DNA of 64,000 bases from Branchiostoma floridae (Eukaryota > Chordata > Leptocardii > Amphioxiformes > Branchiostomatidae): assembly GCF_000003815.2 (NCBI RefSeq), contig NC_049989.1:19353165-19417164 (forward strand), read 5' to 3'. The notes under the pieces were generated by a model. That model was given only the letters and a program-made list of their open reading frames with translations, had not been told where the DNA came from and ran no database searches. This document shows, one piece after another, positions 57,639 through 64,000 of this stretch. Within the stretch, counting starts at the first letter, position 1; each line of letters begins with the position of its first letter. The position numbers and the translations under genes were made by a program.

Positions 57639-60600
57639 CTCTTCCTCCCATCCCTCGCTCACCCCAGCCAGCTGGTAGTGTTTCTTGCGCAGGTCCGACA
57701 GTTTCTGTCTCTCCTTGGTGAGAGAGCTCTCCAGCTCCAGCACGTGCACCTGGGAGTCCATCTCCAGCCGCTTGATGGTGGTGAGAGACATCGCTGAGAA
57801 GTCCATGGTGTCTGACAGGAAGAACGCACAGTCATGTTAATATAATAATGCTCACAGAAAGCATGAAATAGAATGGAGTGCAAGTGTTACAGACAAGCAT
57901 GTGGCCTGGGAGTCCATTTCCAGTCGCTTGATGTTGGTGAGCGACATCGCTGAGAAGTCCATGGTGTCTGGAGGAAGAACGCACAGTCATGTTATAAGTG
58001 TCTACAACATCATCTTTATTTTGCACAAAAAAACACTGTAAAAAGGACACGTTAAAAACATGGTAACAAGATGAAGGTGCTTGATGGTGGTGAGAGACAT
58101 CGCTGAGAAGTCCATGGTGTCTGGAGGAATAATACACAGTCGTGTTGTAAGTGTCTACAACATCATATTTATTTCACACAAAAAATCACTGTAAAGGTTT
58201 TGAAAACACCTCTGTCGGTTGACCCATTAATTAGATAAACAGAGATCCATAGGGCGCAAGGTAAAAAAAAAAAAAGTCACAAAAGTTCACTTTTCACAGA
58301 AATCATTATCTTTTCTCCTGCAGTCAGGGTTGGGCAAGTCTTAAAAAATTCACTTGCCCATCAAAACTCTATTGGCCCAAACAAAAGTATTCACTGACCT
58401 TAAACTAAAATCACATATCATTAGGCATTTCATTTGCAGCCAGGAAATCCTACGATTATTTTTCAGTAAAAAATATCACTTAAAAAAATGCATTTACAGT
58501 TAATGTTAATGATAAGTACTACATTATCATCCATACCACTCTCCTCGATCTGAGCCTGTCCAGACTTGGTGGTTGCCACGACGTTCGCCGTGGCGTTGGC
58601 CACGCCCTTGGAGGCCGCCCGCAGCTCCTTCAGTGTTGCACTGTTCTTCTCAGCCTTGACCTGAGAATGGGGTCAAAACAGGACGATGTAGGTTAGACAC
58701 CCAGGTAATAAGATACGCTCCAAAGTAGTTACTCAAGCAACTGGATGTGATTTTGGAAACAGACGTTTCAGATGGCATCCAGTATTTTTTTGTCAGTGAC
58801 ACTGGAGAGATCTTGCTTTACTTGTCTAACCGTTGCTTCCTTTGGCCTACTTAAATTTGTCTTCTAAGCCTTTTTGCATATTAGTTAGGATATACCTGTT
58901 CTCAAACTAGATCTCTTTTGCATATCGATTCCCAGCTAGGATATAAAAACTCTCTCAAACAAGATTTCTCAAGGACCTGTACTATGGACACAGGATATAA
59001 CAAGGCCCTCTGATATGGACACAGAATATGACAAGGCCCACTGTGTACTATGGATACAGGATGTGATAAGGCCCTGTCCTGTGGACACAGCCATACCTTG
59101 GATGCTGCCACCAGTTGTGCGGAGCTGGCGGCTATCTCGTGAGAGCAGACGACCAGCTCCTCAAACTTCCCTGTCCCCTGGATCACCTTATCTGCTGCAT
59201 CCCTGTGGAAGCATGGCAACAATGGAACAGGGAGTTAACCCATGGTACAGGGATTGTAATGGTACACAAGTCGAGGTTTTAATTAATAGATAAATTAATA
59301 GCTTAATCTAAATGCATACTATGGACACTTTCATTATACATGTCTTATTGAGCATTCCAATTATACCATTTCAATTTCTTCTATTTCTGTACAGTAAGTG
59401 TTTTTGATGAAATCACGACAAATTTCACAATGTATACTGAAGGCAATCCTTGCTCAGTAATGACTAAATGAAAACCTTGCTAAAAATGTATTCTGCAAAA
59501 CTTGAAGGAGTTGCATTTTCTTGGTGTTCTGCAGGACCAAATCAAGTCCTTCGACATTCTAATTCTAGCTAAAAGCCTTGTGTGAATAGTTTGATATTTA
59601 CGTGAGCACAGTTGCACCCCAGCCGACAGTCTTGGCTGCGGAGACGAGTCCCTCTGTCCAGCGAGGGTTTCTGTTGTAAAACTCCTGGGCTGTAGCTGTA
59701 CCCTGTAGGGATGGTAAGTTAACTTACATGTTTAACTCCTGGGCTGTAGCTGTAGGGGTAGTAAAGTTGTACATGTAGTTGCTGTAAACATAGGAAAGGT
59801 AGGTTGCAAGTTACTGTAGCTGTAACCTGTAGAAAGGGTGTGTTACAAGTAAAACTGTAGCTGCTGTAATTTGTAGAGATGATACAAATGTAGGTTACAT
59901 GATTGTAAACTGTAGGTGTACCATGTAGAGGCAGGTAAGGTTACATGTAAACTGTTGCAGTACACTGTAGTCTGTAGGAATGGTAGGTTACAAGTAAAAC
60001 TGTAGCTGTATTCTGAAGCCTAGGGATGGTACAAAATTTGATGCAGGTTACATGTGATGATTGCAAACTGTGCCTCGTGTACCATGTAGAGATGGTAGGC
60101 AAGGTTACAAGTAAAACTGCAGTTGTAACCTACATACATGGATAGTACAAATGTAGGTTACATGTAAAACTCCAGGGCTGACATTTACTATGCTGTCTTC
60201 TCAGACGGAACCAAAATACGCGTAGCAATTATATATGTCACTTTCAATATGAGGTAATGGGAACAGAACTACACATTTTAAATAAATAATATATTTGTGA
60301 CTTCAGTGCAATTCATGATGACAAGACTTTCTGTAGTAAGTGGATCTTCTGTAGCAATTGTGCTGTAGTGCACACATGCCCCCTGTTGGACAACAGAAGC
60401 ACTGCAGGTGTGTGAGGCAAGCATTTAGTAGAGCCATTCCGTGTTTTACAAAATACGATACTGTGTACATCATGCATGCATTTAGTAAATACATGCATCT
60501 CCAGCCACTGAAAACACATCATGTTACTTATTGTTAGCCTTACTACATCTACATGTGTGGACACCACAGTGCACAGTCAATGTGTACAACTGTGCTCAGC

Positions 60601-63576
60601 CAATGTTGTGTTATCTCATGTGCCTACTGTACTGTGCACATGTAGTACATGTACATGTACCTCCAGTCCCAGGCTGGCCCACAGCCTTGTCTGATGAGTG
60701 TAGGTTTATGAAAGATGTAAACAGCTCCGGTTAGTTGCTTCAAGTTTCCTCGGCTCATAAGTATGAATCCCCCAAACCCCTTCCCTAGCTCTCCAACTTG
60801 CACACATCAACTTTAATGAAATATGTTATTTTGATTCAAATGTACTCTTTTTAGAATACGGTTGTATCAACACAATTTATTACTTAAGGACGCTACATTG
60901 TATATTCAAATATTGTTGCAGAAGTGCATAAAATATTAAATATTGTTATTACCTTCAATAGGGCTAACAACCCCTCCCTGTAAAAGCATACCCTGCTACA
61001 GAAATAACAAGGAAACTTGCTGACCTACATGTATGACTCCCACTAGGGCACTGTAACACCTACAACAACCTAATACTGAGCACCTTGTTGCAAAGGAACA
61101 TCAGAACTTTCACCATAAACCATCTGAATATCTACTACTATTATCTACTTTGTAACAAATCGCACTTAATTCAGGAGGTCTGTGGCCTCCTGCTCACGTG
61201 GATTTGTGTGTGTGAAAACAAATAAATAAATAAATAATGCTACAACTCGAACAGAGCATGACTATGTATGCAAGTATGTATGTGTGTGTATGTCCATGTA
61301 TCTTACTACTATTTAGAAGTATGACTTGTCCACTCACCCTGCCCTGAGCCACGATGTCGTTCTGCAGATCCTTAGACTTAATGATCAGCTGCTTGATGGC
61401 TTTCATCAGCTCTGTACAGGAGTCCAGGATTCTGCAAGTCACAACAAGAGTGGTGTTACAAAAAACACCTCAGCGACACATGGTTATTGCTGTTAGATGT
61501 AACTCTTTGGAATGATGCCAGTATGTTTGTTTTGTGTCATTAAATCATTTGTCTGTCTGCGGTCAGCAGGTTCTTTGTCATGCCACAGTGGTGGGCATAT
61601 TAGTTAAAACCATTTAACACAAAGACAAGTCTTCACCAATACAAAAACATCTCAACAAACAGTTAGGCAGAACAAGATGTTCTGTAGTCATCTAAGTCAT
61701 ACACAAAATTTTCCACTGATTAGACAGACAGTAAAGCCAACATGTAGCAGAGCAAAAACAACACAGAGTCAAAGACAAACATGGTCCACGATAGTGAAAA
61801 ATAGCATCATCGCATATAATCATTGTCATATCAGCATTTCCCTGTAAATGTACTATTAAATCACCTGGTCCAACTTGAAGGAAAAAGGCATACACTGGGC
61901 ATCGTGCTACAAAATGTAATTTTTAGTGTAGGGTGTTCTCAGGACGCCCTGACACAAACCGTAGCTAACGGCCTGCATGCCAATTAGGTTAATGTCTCTA
62001 AACTACAAGATAACACAGTTTAAGAGATTCGACTCTCTCATTATTTCAGTTCAGTTCAGTTCATCCTTAGAAAGGTGACACCAGCATCTTCACATGTTAT
62101 TTATTGATATTAACTCTTTGATCAGTCAGAATCTCGCGCATGCGCACAATGCTCTTGGTACATGCCACAAACAGCCAAGGTCATCACTACTCACTGGGTG
62201 GAGGTGACCTTTACTAAAACCTGGTGGGGAGAGGGATGGTTGCTAGGCAACAGAACAGAAGGAAACAGGACAGAAAAAAAATTTAAAAAGGTTATGGACA
62301 ACTATACAGGAAACTAATAGTAAAGTCAACAGATACTTCTTCAAGTAAACAAAAGACACATTTGATAAGGAAATTTTAAGGCACAAGAAAAGCAAATGTT
62401 TGCACTACAGATCTAGAGTTTGTTCCACACTGTGGCTAGCATTTTAACTGTAAAATTGCGTAATGGTTAGGGTGTTTGAAAAGACAATTGAGGACTAAAA
62501 AGAGATGTAAGAATAGAAAAGAAAAAAAAGAGTACAACATGTAGAGAAAAGGAATAAATGCATCAATCCTCACCCATGTCACGACTCATCAACAGATTGG
62601 GCAAGTGGGGTAGGTCATGCACTTGCCCTGGACAATAGGGCCAGTGGACTTGTCCAACCCAGCTTTTGGTTCTAAGTTAAATGTTATGTCCAGGAAGTAA
62701 CAGTAAATGGGTGAAATCACAAAAATCTGTCCCAATTCTTCTAGGATTAGTGTTACATAAAATTTAGTCTTCATGCATTAAGGACTTACTTCTCGTTAAC
62801 CTCCAGTCGCACCCCTGAGCTGCCCTGCCGAGACTTGTTCAGCATCTCCTCAATCTTAGCTGCAGCCTTGTCCACGGCTTCCGTCGTCTCAGACATCTCC
62901 GTCTCCACCAGGTCTCCCAGCTCACTCTTAATGTCTGCAATCTTAGGGATCAGTTCCTGAGAAAACGGATACCAAAAAGATGTTAAACCATTATTTTTCA
63001 AGACACAGCATGTTAGACATGTCGCTCAGCTCACTCTTAATGTCAGCAATCTTTGGGATCAGTTCCTGAGAAATCATACTCATTTCATCTTAAACAGAGA
63101 CGCAAAAAGAAGACGCTAAACCATTATTTTTCAAGACACAGCATGATGATTGGGTAACTGTTGTGTTCAGTGTCAAATTAAGATGAAAGACACATACTGG
63201 TGAAGGGCACAAACCTGAAGCATATCTATAATTGAATCATATGACAAAACTGGTTACCGTGCACTACTATAAGCACTTGACATATGATATCCAAATTTTA
63301 CCAGGGCACAACTTTAAGTATTGATGACAAGATCATTAACTGTGCACTACTCCTGGTGACACGTACATTTCAGAGCACATGTATTGATGACAAGATTAAT
63401 AACAGTGCACCACTTATGGTGACACCTACATACCTGAGCACATGTAATCATATCTTGAATGGAAGCCTTGACATCTTCAACTTGTTGACTGGTGACCTCA
63501 GCTGACCCCTGTTGCCGTAGCGACCCGAGCAGCACCAGGCTCTTCTCGCCTGTACCCTTACACCTCTCAGCAAGGT
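57639..63576 (-). CDS. HIP1R: HIP1/HIP1R endocytic adaptor, C-terminal I/LWEQ (THATCH) module, partial
   Basis: Seven minus-strand exons read in frame (302 residues): 63576-63434, 62956-62790, 61431-61338, 59702-59602, 59202-59097, 58660-58537, 57811-57639. The first exon continues from outside the window with carry-in phase 1. HIP1/HIP1R/Sla2 proteins link clathrin-coated pits to F-actin through this module. Signature stretches are LNKSRQGSSGVRLEVNEK, ELMKAIKQLIIKSKDLQND, EFYNRNPRWTEGLVSAAK, KFEELVVCSHEIAASSAQL, and the dimerising C-terminal helix DSQVHVLELESSLTKERQKL ending KKHYQLAGVSEGWEEE. It is pre-duplication, so HIP1 and HIP1R are equally close; the symbol is a convenience. After the last exon either a GTGAGT donor at 57638 leads to an unseen final exon, or the frame runs on 24 codons to a stop at 57567. 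Several exon edges are tandemly duplicated. Confidence 0.94.
57900..58120 (-). pseudogene. Two partial upstream copies of the HIP1 terminal exon
   Basis: Acceptor-plus-exon copies start at 57967 (about 65 bp, DTMDFSAMSLTNIKRLEMDS) and 58120 (about 41 bp, DTMDFSAMSLTTIK). With the real acceptor at 57811 they form a tandem array with 156- and 153-bp spacing. Both keep a CCTCCAG acceptor and the reading frame before diverging. Confidence 0.9.
58980..59098 (-). repeat. About 33-bp repeats at the donor of the 59202-59097 HIP1 exon
   Basis: TATGGACACAGGATATAACA-type units followed by AGGCCC occur at about 58982, 59014 and 59048, with a partial unit at 59080 that abuts the donor. The exon itself is not included. 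Confidence 0.7.
59680..60180 (-). repeat. Degenerate repeats seeded at the acceptor of the 59702-59602 HIP1 exon
   Basis: The exonic-plus-acceptor block ACTCCTGGGCTGTAGCTGTA at 59681 is repeated at 59735. It is followed by degenerate copies of GTAAAACTGTAGCTGTA and TAGGTTACATGTAAA across the next 450 bp. Confidence 0.7.
62940..63150 (-). repeat. Tandem duplication of the acceptor side of HIP1 exon 62956-62790
   Basis: The acceptor and first about 45 coding bases (ELIPKIADIKSEL) recur 109 bp upstream with an acceptor at 63065, in frame. That copy runs into a stop after SDMSNMLCLEK. The intronic ATTATTTTTCAAGACACAGC block is duplicated too. Confidence 0.88.
63300..63450 (-). repeat. 63-bp duplication at the donor side of HIP1 exon 63576-63434
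   Basis: GAGCACATGTA and the following TTGATGACAAGAT...GTGCAC-ACT-TGGTGACAC block occur twice (63373 and 63436 anchors). The copy has lost the GT donor. Confidence 0.8.
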
Positions 63577-64000
63577 CTGGGGACCGAAAAGAAAAGCATT
63601 TTCTCTATTCACTGAATGTGAGTCACTAACTTTCACAATTCTGATTTCACACCAAGTACCCAAATATCTGATCCCCGCATGAAGAAAAAAGTGTTATCAA
63701 AGCCTTCTCAAAACTGTCTTGAATGAACACCTGGATAGATTTCTGTCATCAAAAAGTCAAGAGTCAAGACTGTGACATGCCACAGATAAAGAATAAAAAA
63801 TCGGTAGTTCTAAATGCAGTACCAAAGTCACAGATCATGGGCCAAAAATTGAGCTTGACCTTCTTCTTGCCAACGCCTAGTGACCTACCCATAAACCAAA
63901 TATCAGTCAAAGCATCATAATCCATCCAGAGCTTATTAAGTTATGCTGACCACAAATGTCTGGAAACACAAAAACAATTGTACTTCTATTTCTCATAGAG
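63577..64000. other. HIP1 intron sequence at the right edge
   Basis: No exon is visible in the last 424 bases; the gene continues beyond the window. Confidence 0.6.

Overview
This window looks like chordate genomic DNA, most likely from an amphioxus (Branchiostoma). The reasons are single, pre-duplication versions of genes that vertebrates carry as pairs (AIP/AIPL1, HIP1/HIP1R), short exons with GT-AG introns of about 0.1 to 6 kb, and introns packed with small terminal-inverted-repeat (TIR) elements. The species call is inference. Seven protein-coding genes can be reconstructed exon by exon, six of them with intact reading frames across all the splice junctions I could place.

Layout. AIP (+, 1905-11623) is convergent with an NRF-6-like acyltransferase-3 gene (-, 24076-13046). 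Then come POLD4 (-, 28081-26854) and TBL2 (+, 28663-36412), head to head with 581 bp between their start codons. A type II membrane C-type lectin (+, 41789-44389) is convergent with alkylglycerol monooxygenase AGMO (-, 51576-45829). The 3' half of a HIP1/HIP1R gene (-, from beyond the right edge to about 57.6 kb) encodes the I/LWEQ (THATCH) actin-binding module. The genes do not form one pathway. Neighbourhood matters more: AIP and POLD4 are both at human 11q13.2, and TBL2 and HIP1 are both at human 7q11.23, so the window may preserve an ancestral chordate linkage. The acyltransferase gene lacks the exons for the middle of its catalytic membrane domain, and the flanking exons are out of frame with each other, so it is probably internally deleted or mis-assembled.

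The most unusual content is non-coding. (1) A 2374-bp element in AIP intron 4 (8078-10451) has about 21-bp TIRs, a perfect 9-bp target duplication, and two subterminal arrays of 13-14 near-perfect palindromes. (2) Tandem duplications abut splice junctions at six or more places: AIP exon 1 donor x3, AIP exon 5 acceptor x4, TBL2 exon 6 donor x5, HIP1 terminal-exon acceptor x3, and two other HIP1 exons x2. Two AIP arrays are interrupted by transposons; subtracting the element and one target duplication restores the repeat period, which supports both reconstructions. (3) A 4.0-kb CACTG-ended element lies in the acyltransferase gene. (4) There are at least ten other TIR/foldback elements, including hAT-like, Mutator-like and mariner-derived copies, plus a tRNA-type SINE, a LINE relic, a 60-bp minisatellite of about 21 copies and several microsatellites. 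No rRNA, tRNA gene or CRISPR array was seen.
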